DNA of 63,463 nucleotides from an uncultured Faecalibaculum sp. (GCF_910588395.1 NZ_CAJUPA010000009.1:1-63463); one strand, 5' to 3'; numbered from the stretch's first letter, positions 43,620-53,256 are shown. The notes: generated by a model not told the origin, from the letters alone. Translations and numbers: made by a program.

Positions 43620-44954
43620 TCAGATCAGCAGCAGAAGCCGGTAGCGTTCCATAAGGTGCCAGCCCCAGGCCAGATAGTATGGGAGCTGGTATTTCTCTTT
43701 CAGGATGCCGAACTGGGCCGGCAGATGACCGTTGAAGCCCTGGATGGCGGAGTGGAAGAACACGATCATGTCCCGGAGGCCTTTCATTTCCATGGCGTGA
43801 TAGAGCAGCGGCTTCCGGATGTCATTGGGATCGTCATCAAACTGCGTGAATTTCTCCAGCAGCTGTTTGATGAAATCGTTGAAATGCAGCTGGCTGTAAG
43901 GACTGATGCCGGCAATCAGGCCCATGCACTCCAGGATCCGTCCGAAGATGTATTCGTTGGCGTACCGGTTCTGCAGGGGCCGGGGGACGTAACCGAGAAT
44001 GAACTGATAGATTTCCTTCATGACACCGTCCATTTTCTCCAGGAGATAGGATTCCCCTTCCGCTGCGACGAGTTCCATGGCGGATTTCTCCAGGCGCTTC
44101 ATGTGGTTCCAGTCTTCGGGATAGAAGGTGTAGAGATACCCCGGCGCAAGATCCAGATACTTCAGGGCGTCCAGCTGTCCCAGAGCCACCTGGTTTTTCA
44201 GGGTTTTGCCGTCGAAATCCAGGTAGTAGGCCAGTTTCCAGATGGGCCGGATGAGCAGATCTCCCGGCGCAAGGTCCGGATCAGGTACGTCCATGTCCTG
44301 CACGTCCACCACAACCAGCTTTCCGGCGCCCAGGTCTCTGGCCAGTAAGACGGGATTGGTCTGGGCGAAGCCGCCGTCAATGTAATACTCGCCGTTCATG
44401 GTGATGAAATTGAATGCAGGAAAATAGGCGGCGCTGGCAAGAAGAACATCCACCGCATTGTCGGGATTCATGTCGTTTTTGGTGAAGGACTGGGGCTGCT
44501 GTCTGGAGACGTTGTAGCTCAGGCAGCCAAACTTCATGGGAGAAGCCGCGAACTTTTCATAACTGAAGAGTCCCTTCAGCTTGTCCCGCAGGGGTGAGAT
44601 CCCGGGACCCCCTTTAGAGAAGTCCGCAAAAAAGTCTCCGGCGCTGGCGTAATTGTGTCCGGCGCTGGTATACTGCGCCGGGAACATGAACAGGTTGCTG
44701 GCAACGGAGTCCTGGGTGAAGGTCCCGATCCAGTCTGTCAGGTCCTGCACACTGCCCTGTACATAGACTGCACCGCAGATGGCACCGATGGAGGTGCCGG
44801 TGACCACATCGAAGGCTTTCTTCTGGCTGGTGAGCGTCTGCAGCACCCCGATTTCATAGCTCCCTCTGGATCCGCCGCCGCCCAGGACGATGCCCGTGGT
44901 CTCCGGTGATGCGGGCGTTTCCGGGCTGGTTGCCGCTTTGTTTGTTTCTGTCAA
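43620..44954 (-). CDS. Patatin-like phospholipase
   Basis: A 444-residue lipid acyl hydrolase with a Ser-Asp dyad. The oxyanion loop is GGGGSRGSYEIG, nucleophile Ser in GTSIGA, and Asp in YYIDGGFAQTNPVLL (DGG). There is no signal peptide, so it probably acts on the inner face of the membrane or is a phospholipid remodelling enzyme. The C-terminal 200 residues are helical and not assigned. Single gene. Confidence 0.9.
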   Translation of the reverse strand: MTETNKAATSPETPASPETTGIVLGGGGSRGSYEIGVLQTLTSQKKAFDVVTGTSIGAICGAVYVQGSVQDLTDWIGTFTQDSVASNLFMFPAQYTSAGHNYASAGDFFADFSKGGPGISPLRDKLKGLFSYEKFAASPMKFGCLSYNVSRQQPQSFTKNDMNPDNAVDVLLASAAYFPAFNFITMNGEYYIDGGFAQTNPVLLARDLGAGKLVVVDVQDMDVPDPDLAPGDLLIRPIWKLAYYLDFDGKTLKNQVALGQLDALKYLDLAPGYLYTFYPEDWNHMKRLEKSAMELVAAEGESYLLEKMDGVMKEIYQFILGYVPRPLQNRYANEYIFGRILECMGLIAGISPYSQLHFNDFIKQLLEKFTQFDDDPNDIRKPLLYHAMEMKGLRDMIVFFHSAIQGFNGHLPAQFGILKEKYQLPYYLAWGWHLMERYRLLLLI

Positions 44955-45079
44955 CTTGATTCCCCCTTGTTACAAGAAGAATACAACGCCTGCTGCCGGA
45001 ATGCCTGCGGCCTGCTTCCAGTCACATGCAGTGGTATTCTGTGAACAGACAGGCAGGGGCTGCCTGTGGAGGTGATTGC

Positions 45080-45583
45080 ATGCGGCTGTTCATTGCACTG
45101 GATCCGGATCCGGGTACCCGTCAGAAACTGATGGACCTGCAGGACCGGCTGCGCCAGGCTGGCTGGCAGGGAAACTGGACGAGACCGGAGAACCTGCACC
45201 TGACACTGGCGTTTCTGGGAGAATGCACTCTGGCGCAGAAAGACCGGATTCTCCGAATTCTCGAAGCGTCATCCTTTCCCCGGACACAGCTGGATTTTGC
45301 GGGGTGCAGCCATTTCGGTTCCCTCTGGTATGCCGCCTTCCGGCCGGATCCGGCACTGACGGAAGCCGTATACGCGCTGCAGCAGGCGTTGCGTGACGCC
45401 GGACTGCCGGTGGACACAAAGCCCTTTGTGCCCCACATTACCTTTCTGCGCAGAGCCCGGATTTCCACACCAGGGGCAGTCCGGAATCTGGATCTGTCCT
45501 TCGTGCTGCAAACCGGTCACCCGGTGCTGTATGAATCCAGGCAGACAGGCGGACAGCTGGTCTATACGCCGGTGACAGAGTGA
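45080..45583 (+). CDS. thpR: RNA 2',3'-cyclic phosphodiesterase
   Basis: A 167-residue 2H-family enzyme that opens 2',3'-cyclic phosphates on RNA ends. The two HxT motifs are HLTLAFLG and HITFLRR. The ATG after GGAGGTGATTGC was chosen; the frame is open 18 codons further without a site. Divergent from the patatin gene. Confidence 0.9.
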   Translation: MRLFIALDPDPGTRQKLMDLQDRLRQAGWQGNWTRPENLHLTLAFLGECTLAQKDRILRILEASSFPRTQLDFAGCSHFGSLWYAAFRPDPALTEAVYALQQALRDAGLPVDTKPFVPHITFLRRARISTPGAVRNLDLSFVLQTGHPVLYESRQTGGQLVYTPVTE

Positions 45584-45680
45584 GGTCCCGGGCCGGCTGC
45601 TGCAGTCCGCCAGCCGGTTCTCACCATATGTCTGCAGCCCACCATCGGGATGGTGCATGCTTCAAAAGTCAATTCGTCAA

Positions 45681-45721
45681 AAAGGCACCTGGCTTTCCTT
45701 TCGGAATGGACAGGTGCCTTT
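45681..45721. terminator. Bidirectional terminator
   Basis: 11-bp stem AAAGGCACCTG/CAGGTGCCTTT with T runs both ways, between the convergent thpR and fakA genes. Confidence 0.8.
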
Positions 45722-45752
45722 GTATTCTGTTTTGCTGCTTTGCCGACCGGCT

Positions 45753-47381
45753 TTATTCCACACCAATGATGAAAGAATACACCGGCTGTTTGCCGTTGAC
45801 GACTTCCACCTCGGCGTCGCATTTGTCCGTGATGTAGCTCTCCAGGGCTTCCGCCTGTTCCTTCAAGGCGTCTTCACCATAAATCAGCGTCACCACTTCA
45901 CTGTCTTCATCCAGCATGGAATCCAGCAGGTTCTTGGCTGCGTTCATCATGTCCGGTACGCAGGTGACGATTTTCTTGCCGGCAATGCCCATGAATTCCC
46001 CAGCCCGGACTTCCAGACCGTCAATGGTGGTATCCCGGACTGCATACGTCACTTCCCCGCTCTTCGTGGAGGCAATGGCTTCGTTCATCTCCGCCAGGTT
46101 GGTCTCCAGATCCGCATCCGGGTTGAACAGGATGCAGGCGGACAGACCCTGGGGAATGGTCTTCGTGGGAAGCACCTGAATGTCCTGATCCTCCAGCACA
46201 TCCGCCGCCTGCTGGGCCGCGAGAATGATGTTGGAGTTGTTGGGCAGGATCAGAATGTGGTCGCAGTTCAGAGACCGCACCGCACTGACAAAATCCTCCG
46301 TGGAGGGGTTCATCGTCTGACCACCGCCGATCACCACATCGCAGCGCAGATCTTCAAACATCTTTTTGATGCCGTCGCCTGCCGCCACGGTGATCAGTCC
46401 GTACTTCTTGTGTTCGGCTTTCTTTTCAATGGCTTCGTCTTTGTTCAGGATTTCCTCATGCTGCTCGGTCATATTTTCGATCTTCAGCTTCAGGAATTTT
46501 CCCTGCCGCTTGCCCATCTTGATGGCTGTCGCCGGTTCCAGGGTATGCACATGCACCTTGACCAGGTCCTCATCCTGCACACAGACAATGGAATTGCCAA
46601 TGGTCGCCAGCTCATCCCGGAAGGATGTTTCCGAGAAATGCTTCATGCCCTGCTCGGAGAGATGCAGAATGAACTCCGTGCAGAAGCCGAATTCCTCTTC
46701 GCCGCCTTCCACTTTCGTCTGGGCGTTTTCGCCGGCGGCAGAAGTGTCTTCCTTTTCCACCGGGTGACCCTGCATGGCTTTCAGGAATCCTTCCAGAATC
46801 ACCAGCAGACCGTAGCCGCCGGAGTCCACCACGCCGACTTCCGCCAGGACCGGCAGCAGCTGCGGGGTGGTGTCCAGGGATTCCTTTGCTTCCTGCACCA
46901 TCCGGGCCATGACCTTTTCACAGTCCGTGATATCCTCTGTCATGGTGTAGGCATAGGTATAGTCAGCGGCTTCCCGGATCACGGTGAGGATCGTGCCTTC
47001 CACCGGACGCATGACAGCCTTGTAGGCTACCCGGCTTCCGTTGACCAGGGCGTGGGCCAGCTGAACCGCATCCACTTCATTCAGGCCTTTGACCGCCTGA
47101 TAGAAGCCGCGGAAAATCTGACTGGTGATGACACCGGAGTTGCCCCGGGCACCCATGAGCAGACCCCGGGAGAGTACCTTTGCGATTTCCCCCACGCTGT
47201 CGGAAGGACAGGCGAGGGCTTCCTTTACACCGTTGGACACGGTGAGATACATGTTGGTGCCCGTGTCTCCGTCAGGAACCGGGAATACGTTCAGTGCGTC
47301 CACTTTCTGCTGCTGATTGCCCAGGTTGTTCATGCCCGAGCGCAGCATTTCCTTGAATAGCTGTCCGTTGATTCTGTCCAT
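45753..47381 (-). CDS. fakA: Fatty acid kinase, DhaL-type subunit (YloV)
   Basis: A 542-residue protein. The N-terminal DhaL/Dak2 kinase domain has NVFPVPDGDTGTNM and GARGNSGVITSQIFRGF. The C-terminal half is the degV-like/FakA domain (GLITVAAGDGIKKMF, IGGGQTMNPSTEDF, LPNNSNIILAA). With a FakB fatty-acid-binding protein it phosphorylates exogenous fatty acids for phospholipid synthesis. No FakB is in this window. Lies 6 bases after the Gls24 gene, the usual yloU-yloV pair. Confidence 0.92.
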   Translation of the reverse strand: MDRINGQLFKEMLRSGMNNLGNQQQKVDALNVFPVPDGDTGTNMYLTVSNGVKEALACPSDSVGEIAKVLSRGLLMGARGNSGVITSQIFRGFYQAVKGLNEVDAVQLAHALVNGSRVAYKAVMRPVEGTILTVIREAADYTYAYTMTEDITDCEKVMARMVQEAKESLDTTPQLLPVLAEVGVVDSGGYGLLVILEGFLKAMQGHPVEKEDTSAAGENAQTKVEGGEEEFGFCTEFILHLSEQGMKHFSETSFRDELATIGNSIVCVQDEDLVKVHVHTLEPATAIKMGKRQGKFLKLKIENMTEQHEEILNKDEAIEKKAEHKKYGLITVAAGDGIKKMFEDLRCDVVIGGGQTMNPSTEDFVSAVRSLNCDHILILPNNSNIILAAQQAADVLEDQDIQVLPTKTIPQGLSACILFNPDADLETNLAEMNEAIASTKSGEVTYAVRDTTIDGLEVRAGEFMGIAGKKIVTCVPDMMNAAKNLLDSMLDEDSEVVTLIYGEDALKEQAEALESYITDKCDAEVEVVNGKQPVYSFIIGVE

Positions 47382-47387
47382 TCCCAG

Positions 47388-47747
47388 TTACCTCGAAACC
47401 CGTACACCCTGTACCCAGACGTTCACTTCCTGGACCTGAACCTCCAGGGTCTTTTCCAGGACATATTTCACCCGCTGCTGGGCTTCGTGAATGACTTCCC
47501 CCAGCTTGATGCCCTGCAGGGCAATGATATACAGATCCAGAATCAGGCCCCCGTCATTCTGACGGACAACCACGCCTCTGGCATAATTTTCCCGTTTGAG
47601 AAGTTCGGCCAGGCCGTCCTTGAGCGTTTTCTGACTGGCCATACCCACGATGCCGTAGGACTCCGTGATGGTGCCGCCGGCCAGAGCCGCAATGGCATCC
47701 AGTGAAATCTGGATCGCGCCGAATTCTGTCGATTTGTTGATAGGCAT
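47388..47747 (-). CDS. Asp23/Gls24 family protein (YloU)
   Basis: A 119-residue protein of the Asp23/Gls24 family: ISLDAIAALAGGTITESYGIVGMA near the start and alternating beta strands with VVVRQNDGGLILDLYI. Family members are envelope-stress or membrane-linked scaffold proteins. Consistently paired with fakA in Firmicutes. RBS AGGAGGGTAC precedes the ATG. Confidence 0.9.
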   Translation of the reverse strand: MPINKSTEFGAIQISLDAIAALAGGTITESYGIVGMASQKTLKDGLAELLKRENYARGVVVRQNDGGLILDLYIIALQGIKLGEVIHEAQQRVKYVLEKTLEVQVQEVNVWVQGVRVSR

Positions 47748-47795
47748 AGTACCCTCCTGTTCAATTCCCGGCCTTGCAGCCTGTCATCTACTGAA

Positions 47796-47824
47796 TTATA
47801 GGTCTTTGAAATATCTTATTCAAT
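47796..47824 (-). promoter_or_regulatory. Promoter of the Gls24-fakA pair
   Basis: Read leftward: -35 TTGAAT overlapping the ftsQ stop codon, 17-base spacer and a perfect -10 TATAAT about 50 bases before the Gls24 start. Coordinates good to one or two bases. Confidence 0.7.
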
Positions 47825-48931
47825 GACGGTGAAATCCTGCGCAGCTTCGTCCCAGCGCAGAAACAGCCCCTGATGGGGATCATAATACAAATCCGAAGAT
47901 GGTGAATACTGGTAGTCAAACACATCCGTCGCCTGCCAGTCTCCGTAAGCATCATAGCTCAGTTCCGGTGTTTCAGACTCCGGCTGCCCGTCGCCTGTTT
48001 CAGTACCGGCTTCCGTGTCAGTCTGCGAACCGCTTTCATTTTCTCCGGTATCCGGCGTCCGGGCACCGCTGTGATCTGCATCCTGGTCCTTTTCGGAAGC
48101 GCTGTCCTTTTTCTCTTCCGCCTGCTGTTTTTCCTGAGCGGCTTTGCGCTCCATTTCCTCCCTGAGCTGTGCCCGGTACGCTTCCCGCTCTTCCTGAGAC
48201 ATGTTCAGATAGTCGCAGGCCACCTTGTTGATGGCAGAATTGTCCCGGTCCAGCAGCAGGCACACGCTCTGGCCCTTCAGCTGCTGCAGCATGTCTTCAT
48301 AGTGGGTCATCATGGCCAGGTCCTCCATGCTGGAGAACACCACGTTGCCGTCCTGCATGGTGATCCGCAGCATATTGTCATCATAGCTGGATTTGTAAGG
48401 AACGATTTCCGCGATCTGCGCCGTGACTTCCCGGGTGAGATACTGCCCATTGTCCCGGAATTCCCGGGCAATCTGTGCCAGCTGCTCTGTTGTGAAATCC
48501 GATAACAGAGGAAAATGCAGAATGCTGCGCAGATATGCCGGATCGATGGGCACCGACTCTCCTTCGCTGGTGAGCATATAGTCCTGTCCGTCCTGGACGT
48601 AGTAGCCGATCACGTTTTTCTCCTGCACCTGCAGACTCAGCCGGTTGCCGCTGCGCGTCACCCGGGCGCTTTCCACCAGCGGGCTGGATTTGAGCTTTCC
48701 TTCGATCCAGAAAGCAGGTGTCAGCCAGATCCTTGTGGAGGTGCTCACACCGGCCATCTGATAGATCTGCGTATCCGTGAAGAGATAATTGCCCTCGCAG
48801 GCCAGCACCTGCACCCGGGAGTCCGGAGACAGGTAATAGACAGCCAGAACCGCTGCCAGCATGGCCGCACCGGAGAACAGATACAGCCGGCGCAGAGACC
48901 AGGATGTCAGGATCCGCTTCAGGTGGTCCAT
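47816..48931 (-). CDS. ftsQ: Cell division protein FtsQ/DivIB
   Basis: A 371-residue divisome protein. Short cytoplasmic start, one membrane helix (about 17-34), a POTRA domain (VLACEGNYLFTDTQIYQMAGV onwards) and a beta domain follow, all outside the cell. After about residue 240 comes a long Glu/Lys helix, an acidic low-complexity stretch and a Tyr/Trp-rich end, an extension longer than in B. subtilis DivIB. Overlaps the murB stop by 13 bases in the order murG-murB-ftsQ. Confidence 0.85.
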   Translation of the reverse strand: MDHLKRILTSWSLRRLYLFSGAAMLAAVLAVYYLSPDSRVQVLACEGNYLFTDTQIYQMAGVSTSTRIWLTPAFWIEGKLKSSPLVESARVTRSGNRLSLQVQEKNVIGYYVQDGQDYMLTSEGESVPIDPAYLRSILHFPLLSDFTTEQLAQIAREFRDNGQYLTREVTAQIAEIVPYKSSYDDNMLRITMQDGNVVFSSMEDLAMMTHYEDMLQQLKGQSVCLLLDRDNSAINKVACDYLNMSQEEREAYRAQLREEMERKAAQEKQQAEEKKDSASEKDQDADHSGARTPDTGENESGSQTDTEAGTETGDGQPESETPELSYDAYGDWQATDVFDYQYSPSSDLYYDPHQGLFLRWDEAAQDFTVIE

Positions 48932-49836
48932 TCCGGAATCTCCACTTCGGGAATCAGCTCCAGGCCGAATTCCCGTCTGGCCCCTTCCATCACCAGGTCC
49001 ATCAGCGCCCGGACATCCCCGGCGGTTGCCTGTCCGGCATTCACGATGAAGTTGCTGTGTTTGTCGGAGATCCGGGCTCCCCCGATCTGCGTGCCCCGCA
49101 GCCCCAGCTGGTCAATGATCTGCCAGGCGGGCATTGTCTCCGGGTTCCGGAATGTGCTGCCGGCGCAGGGCTTGTCCAGCGGCTGGGCTGCCATCCGCCG
49201 CTGCTGGCGGGATGCCATCAGCTGGCGGATCTCATTCTGATTTCCCTTTTCCAGCTGAAACTTGGCTGCCAGGATCGTCCAGTCCGGATGATCCTGAAAG
49301 GCGGAATGGCGGTAGCTGTAGTCCAGCTCCTCTTTGGGCACCCATTCCACTTTCCGGTCCCGCAGCACCAGCACTTCCAGCAGAATGGAAGACAGGTCAC
49401 TGCGGTAGGCGCCGGCATTCATGTACAGGCCGCCTCCCAGACTGCCGGGAATGCCGCTGGCAAATTCCAGCCCGGTCATGGAGTGCTTCATGGCTTCCAC
49501 CGCCAGTGCCGGCAGGGCGCAGCCTGCCTGGGCATAGAGAATGCCCTCCGGTTCAAAGTAGCTGTCATTGAAAGTGTAATCCAGGTTGATCACCGCACCG
49601 TGCCAGGCTTCGTCCGGCACCAGGAGATTGCTGCCTCGGCCCAGGACCAGCCAGGGAATGTTCCGTTCGTCCAGCAGCTCCATGATCCGCATCAGCGCGG
49701 TGACGCTTCTGGGATGGATGAACCAGCGGGCCGGACCCCCGATTTTGTAGGTGGTATGGGCAGACATGGGTTCCTGTTCCAGCACTTCGCCGTACAGCCG
49801 CAGCAGACTGGTGAACGTCATGAACGGCCTCCGCAC
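48919..49836 (-). CDS. murB: UDP-N-acetylenolpyruvoylglucosamine reductase
   Basis: A 305-residue FAD enzyme that completes UDP-MurNAc. FAD-binding domain TTYKIGGPARWFIHP and VLGRGSNLLVPDE, GLEFASGIPGSLGGGLYMNAGAY, catalytic Ser in GSTFRNPE, and the C-terminal HSNFIVNAGQATAGDV. Type IIa form lacking the E. coli loop. It overlaps the end of murG by 19 bases. Confidence 0.95.
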   Translation of the reverse strand: MRRPFMTFTSLLRLYGEVLEQEPMSAHTTYKIGGPARWFIHPRSVTALMRIMELLDERNIPWLVLGRGSNLLVPDEAWHGAVINLDYTFNDSYFEPEGILYAQAGCALPALAVEAMKHSMTGLEFASGIPGSLGGGLYMNAGAYRSDLSSILLEVLVLRDRKVEWVPKEELDYSYRHSAFQDHPDWTILAAKFQLEKGNQNEIRQLMASRQQRRMAAQPLDKPCAGSTFRNPETMPAWQIIDQLGLRGTQIGGARISDKHSNFIVNAGQATAGDVRALMDLVMEGARREFGLELIPEVEIPEWTT

Positions 49837-50909
49837 AGGACTTCCATGTCCTGCAGCATCTGGTCGGCAGCCTGCGGCCGCCCCAGCTTTCTGGCATTGG
49901 CGGCTGCTGTCTGCCGGATCATGTCAGAGCCGAAAAAGCCATGTATGGTTTCCCGGAGGATTGCCGGGTTCTTCAGCAGCGCTGCTTCCTCCACCAGCTG
50001 CGCAGCGCCGGCATCCTTCAGAACCGCCGCATTGTAATACTGATGGTTGCCTGCCACATAGGGGCTGGGCACCAGAATGGCGGGAATGCCTCTGGCAGTC
50101 AGCTCCGCAATGGTGGTGGCACCGGCCCGGCAGATCATGCCGGCAATATACGGATAGATTTTCAGCGTGTCCACATAGCTGACGGCTTTCACATCCGGCC
50201 GGTTTTCAAAGCACTTCGCCGCTTCTTCATTGCCCCTGCCGGTGACAAACAGAAACTGAAGGCCGTCAATGGGACGGGCCAGCACCTGCTGCATGACGTC
50301 GTTCATGGTGGTGGAGCCAAGGGATCCCATCATGACGAGAATGGTTTCCCTGTCCGGATCCAGCCCCAGTGCCTGCCAGGCAGCCGGATCGCCCTGGGCA
50401 CGGGCCGCGACAGACCCCCGGGGATTGCCCAGCTGTTTCACATTGCCTCCGGGAAACTGCCCGGCGGCTTTGTCATAGCAGACCACGATTTCATCCGCGT
50501 ATCTGGCGGTGACCCGGTTGGCTTTGCCGGCGATGGAGTTCTGCTCGTGCATCATGACAGGAATGTGCAGGATGTGTGCCGCCCGGAGCACCGGGGCGGA
50601 GACATAGCCGCCGAACCCCACGACGACATCCGGCTGAAATGCCTTCAGGATCTTTTCCGCTTCCGGAATGGCCTTCAGCAGGGAAATTCCGGCCCGGATC
50701 TTGTCCTTCAGGCTTCCTTCCAGACCATGGGTGTCCAGCGCTGTGAATTCAAAGCCGGCTTCCGGCACGATGCGTGCTTCCATCCGGTCGGCATTGCCGA
50801 TGAAAAGGATCCTGGTGTCCGGATCCTTTTCCATGGCGCTCTGAGCCAGTGCCAGAGCGGGATATATGTGGCCGCCGGTTCCGCCGGCAGCAATGCAGAT
50901 TCGTTTCAT
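49818..50909 (-). CDS. murG: UDP-GlcNAc transferase for lipid II
   Basis: A 363-residue GT-B glycosyltransferase that adds GlcNAc to lipid I at the inner membrane face. Start MKRICIAAGGTGGHIYPALAL follows AAGGGGAAACAAA; nine codons upstream in frame lack a site. FGGYVSAPVL, HEQNSIAGKANR, GSLGSTTMND and CRAGATTIAEL with PSPYVAGNHQYYNA are all standard. Confidence 0.96.
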   Translation of the reverse strand: MKRICIAAGGTGGHIYPALALAQSAMEKDPDTRILFIGNADRMEARIVPEAGFEFTALDTHGLEGSLKDKIRAGISLLKAIPEAEKILKAFQPDVVVGFGGYVSAPVLRAAHILHIPVMMHEQNSIAGKANRVTARYADEIVVCYDKAAGQFPGGNVKQLGNPRGSVAARAQGDPAAWQALGLDPDRETILVMMGSLGSTTMNDVMQQVLARPIDGLQFLFVTGRGNEEAAKCFENRPDVKAVSYVDTLKIYPYIAGMICRAGATTIAELTARGIPAILVPSPYVAGNHQYYNAAVLKDAGAAQLVEEAALLKNPAILRETIHGFFGSDMIRQTAAANARKLGRPQAADQMLQDMEVLCGGRS

Positions 50910-50945
50910 GAAATTTGTTTCCCCTTTGTTTTTCATGCAGCGTTG

Positions 50946-51704
50946 TCAGTCCGCCAGAGCAACAGGTTCGTTCCAGGGCTCCAGCACCGCAGTCAGCGCC
51001 AGCCGGTTGATGCTGTCAAAGCCATAGTCCAGGTCGCAGGTGGACAGCGTGATCATGGGCCGGCCGGCGGGATCGACCTGGCGGCTGTAGGTGGCTTCAT
51101 CCATCATCTGCTGCTCGATCTCTGTCCGGTAGTCGCCAAAGTCCGACTGATAGAAGGAAGTTCCTTCGGTGGTCTTGGCAAAGGTGCGGATATCCGCCCG
51201 GTAATTGCCCTGGGGGGTCAGCAGATAGAAATACGGATTGGCATCGAAGAACCCCTTGTCCTCGTATTTGTCCAGGTCAGTGAACATGCCCCCCACATCC
51301 ACGGAATGGCCGTAGACAATGGAATTGTTTCCGGAAAAGTCGCCGGGTGCGCCGGAATCCAGAAAAATCGCACCCCGGTGATTGTCGGCACCGGTATAGG
51401 TGTGCGTGAGATAGTAGCTGTTGTCGCTTCCCTGCACCACAGGATAGGAGAATCCCAGCTGCGGGACATAGAGCCAGGCCACAATGTCCGGGTTCTCCTC
51501 TTTCAGTGCCGCCCAGTCCGGCTCCAGGTATTTCTGCTGTGTTTCCGTGTTTTCCTTCACGGCATGTTCCTGCATGGTCTCCGTTTCCTTCTCCACCTGC
51601 CGGGAACCGCTGTATATATCGTAAAGCCGGTATGCACAATAGGCGAACACGCACAGACATGCCAGCATCAGTATTCTGTAGATCCATTTCTTCATGTCTT
51701 TCAT
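50946..51704 (-). CDS. Class B sortase
   Basis: A 252-residue cysteine transpeptidase at the cell surface. One N-terminal membrane helix (MKDMKKWIYRILMLACLC), then the sortase barrel with IVYGHSVDVGGMF (catalytic His), the TLSTC catalytic Cys box and a later Arg in SINRLAL. Class B order and length. The ATG at 51704 was chosen, since the long upstream open frame is spurious; an ATG at 51695 is also possible. No obvious substrate gene is next to it. It may attach surface proteins or assemble pili elsewhere in the genome. Confidence 0.9.
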   Translation of the reverse strand: MKDMKKWIYRILMLACLCVFAYCAYRLYDIYSGSRQVEKETETMQEHAVKENTETQQKYLEPDWAALKEENPDIVAWLYVPQLGFSYPVVQGSDNSYYLTHTYTGADNHRGAIFLDSGAPGDFSGNNSIVYGHSVDVGGMFTDLDKYEDKGFFDANPYFYLLTPQGNYRADIRTFAKTTEGTSFYQSDFGDYRTEIEQQMMDEATYSRQVDPAGRPMITLSTCDLDYGFDSINRLALTAVLEPWNEPVALAD

Positions 51705-51856
51705 GATAAGCAATCCGGCTGCAAAAAAAAAGGCCGCAGAACCTGCGGGACAGCAGATGAGGTGACAGAAAGATGAATTCACAAGTATGTCATCTGCAGG
51801 CATAATGAAAGTTGCCCGGAAAATGTATGCGCTTCCGGGAAGAAAGAGGAAGAGAT

Positions 51857-53149
51857 ATGAATCACAGACACAGACATGAGCCGAAATCCGGCCCCCGGTG
51901 GTTTTCCTGCCGGCGGCTGTTTGCCGGCGGACTGGTGCTGCTGGCACTTCTGGCCTGCAGCGCCGGCATTGCCCTGCACAGTCAGCAGGAAACAAGGCAG
52001 AAGACGCTGGATGCCGGCACAAAGCTGATTGAAACCACGTATGTTTCCAGAGCGAAGCTGGAGCAGGCTCTGCTGGCAGACTGGCCACCGGAAGCCGTGG
52101 ACTGGACCATGGACGAGCTGGCAGATACGGACTGGGAGGCGGAAGCAGCGGAAGCGGCGCTGGATCTGGGCAGCGGCAGAACGATTTCCGAAGAAGCGCT
52201 CCGGCAGGACCTGCGGGAACTGGAATTCACCGCCGGACAGTCAGAGTCGGCACTGGACAACGTGCGAAGCGGAATCGATTACGATGCGCATGCCCGAAGT
52301 GCCCTGGAACTCTGCGCGGCGGATCGCAACGGATATATCACACGACCGGAAGGCCGCAGCCGACTGCGCGAAGCGCTGTTCACGGAGGATCAGATCCGGA
52401 TGGCGCTGGAGTCGGATACGGTCAGCTGGCAGAAAGCTGCCCGGTCTCACGCGGACACGCTGCTGGAAGAACCGGTGTCACAAAAAGCACTGGAAGCCAG
52501 TCTGACAGAGGCGGAATTCACAGAACCGGAAATTGACGCAGCGCTGGAGAGTCTGCAGCCGGATTTCAATGAGAACTGCCGGCGGTATCTGGAACAGACC
52601 GATCCGGAGAACCGGCTGTCCAGAACGGCTTTGCAGAAGGCAGCACAGGAAAAACGGTTTGAGCAGACCCAGATCGACCAGGAACTGAAATCCCGGGATT
52701 TCACCTGGAATGCGGTGCGGTTTGCGGGGTATCTGACGGATCAGCAGCGTGCTGCCATGGCGGCAGAGGACCTGGACAGGGAGCTGAAAGCCGGAGGATT
52801 CACGGAGAAGGAGCAGGAATTTGTCCTGACCTGGTATGATGCCGCCACTGGCCGGATGCCGGATGAAGCAGGAATCAGGGAGAAGATCCGGCAGGAGGAA
52901 GAAGCCCGGAAAAAGGCGCAGGAGGAAGAACAGCGCAGGGCTGAAGAAGCTGCCAGGCGGGCGGAAGAGGAAGCCGCAGCCGCCCAGGCACCCGCCACCT
53001 CCCAGTCCAATGCCGCCACGGTGTGGATCCCCCGGACTGGCAGCAAGTACCACTCGAATCCGAACTGTTCGAACATGAAGAATCCGTCGTCGGTGACGCT
53101 GGATCAGGCCATTGCCTGGGGATATGGACGCTGTAAAAAGTGCTGGTGA
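51857..53149 (+). CDS. Ltp-like surface lipoprotein with helical repeats
   Basis: A 430-residue protein; ATG preceded by AGAGGAAGAG. Residues about 20-40 are a hydrophobic segment ending LLALLACS, which may be a lipobox or a plain anchor. Residues about 55-330 hold five or so helical repeats with an alternating 'xxALxxxxFTxxxIDxALxxxxxDW' pattern, like the Ltp/host-surface-exposed lipoprotein repeats. A Glu/Ala/Arg coiled coil follows (about 350-390), then an end module KYHSNPNCSNMKNPSSVTL to CKKCW with three Cys, a likely metal-binding tag known from many Firmicutes surface proteins. Ltp in a Streptococcus phage blocks phage DNA entry; whether this one does is unknown. Confidence 0.7.
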   Translation: MNHRHRHEPKSGPRWFSCRRLFAGGLVLLALLACSAGIALHSQQETRQKTLDAGTKLIETTYVSRAKLEQALLADWPPEAVDWTMDELADTDWEAEAAEAALDLGSGRTISEEALRQDLRELEFTAGQSESALDNVRSGIDYDAHARSALELCAADRNGYITRPEGRSRLREALFTEDQIRMALESDTVSWQKAARSHADTLLEEPVSQKALEASLTEAEFTEPEIDAALESLQPDFNENCRRYLEQTDPENRLSRTALQKAAQEKRFEQTQIDQELKSRDFTWNAVRFAGYLTDQQRAAMAAEDLDRELKAGGFTEKEQEFVLTWYDAATGRMPDEAGIREKIRQEEEARKKAQEEEQRRAEEAARRAEEEAAAAQAPATSQSNAATVWIPRTGSKYHSNPNCSNMKNPSSVTLDQAIAWGYGRCKKCW

Positions 53150-53256
53150 ACCCTGCACAGCTGCGCATGGTCGTTCCCGGGGCAGCACACAGGTGATGTA
53201 ACAGGTGATGTATCTGCGACAGAGCCAGGAGGTCCGAAGCCTCCTGCGGTACGAAA

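Noticed and set aside
51705..52088. Long N-terminal extension of the sortase frame
   Set aside because: It is antisense to the Ltp-like gene and its leader; a normal sortase membrane anchor begins at 51704.
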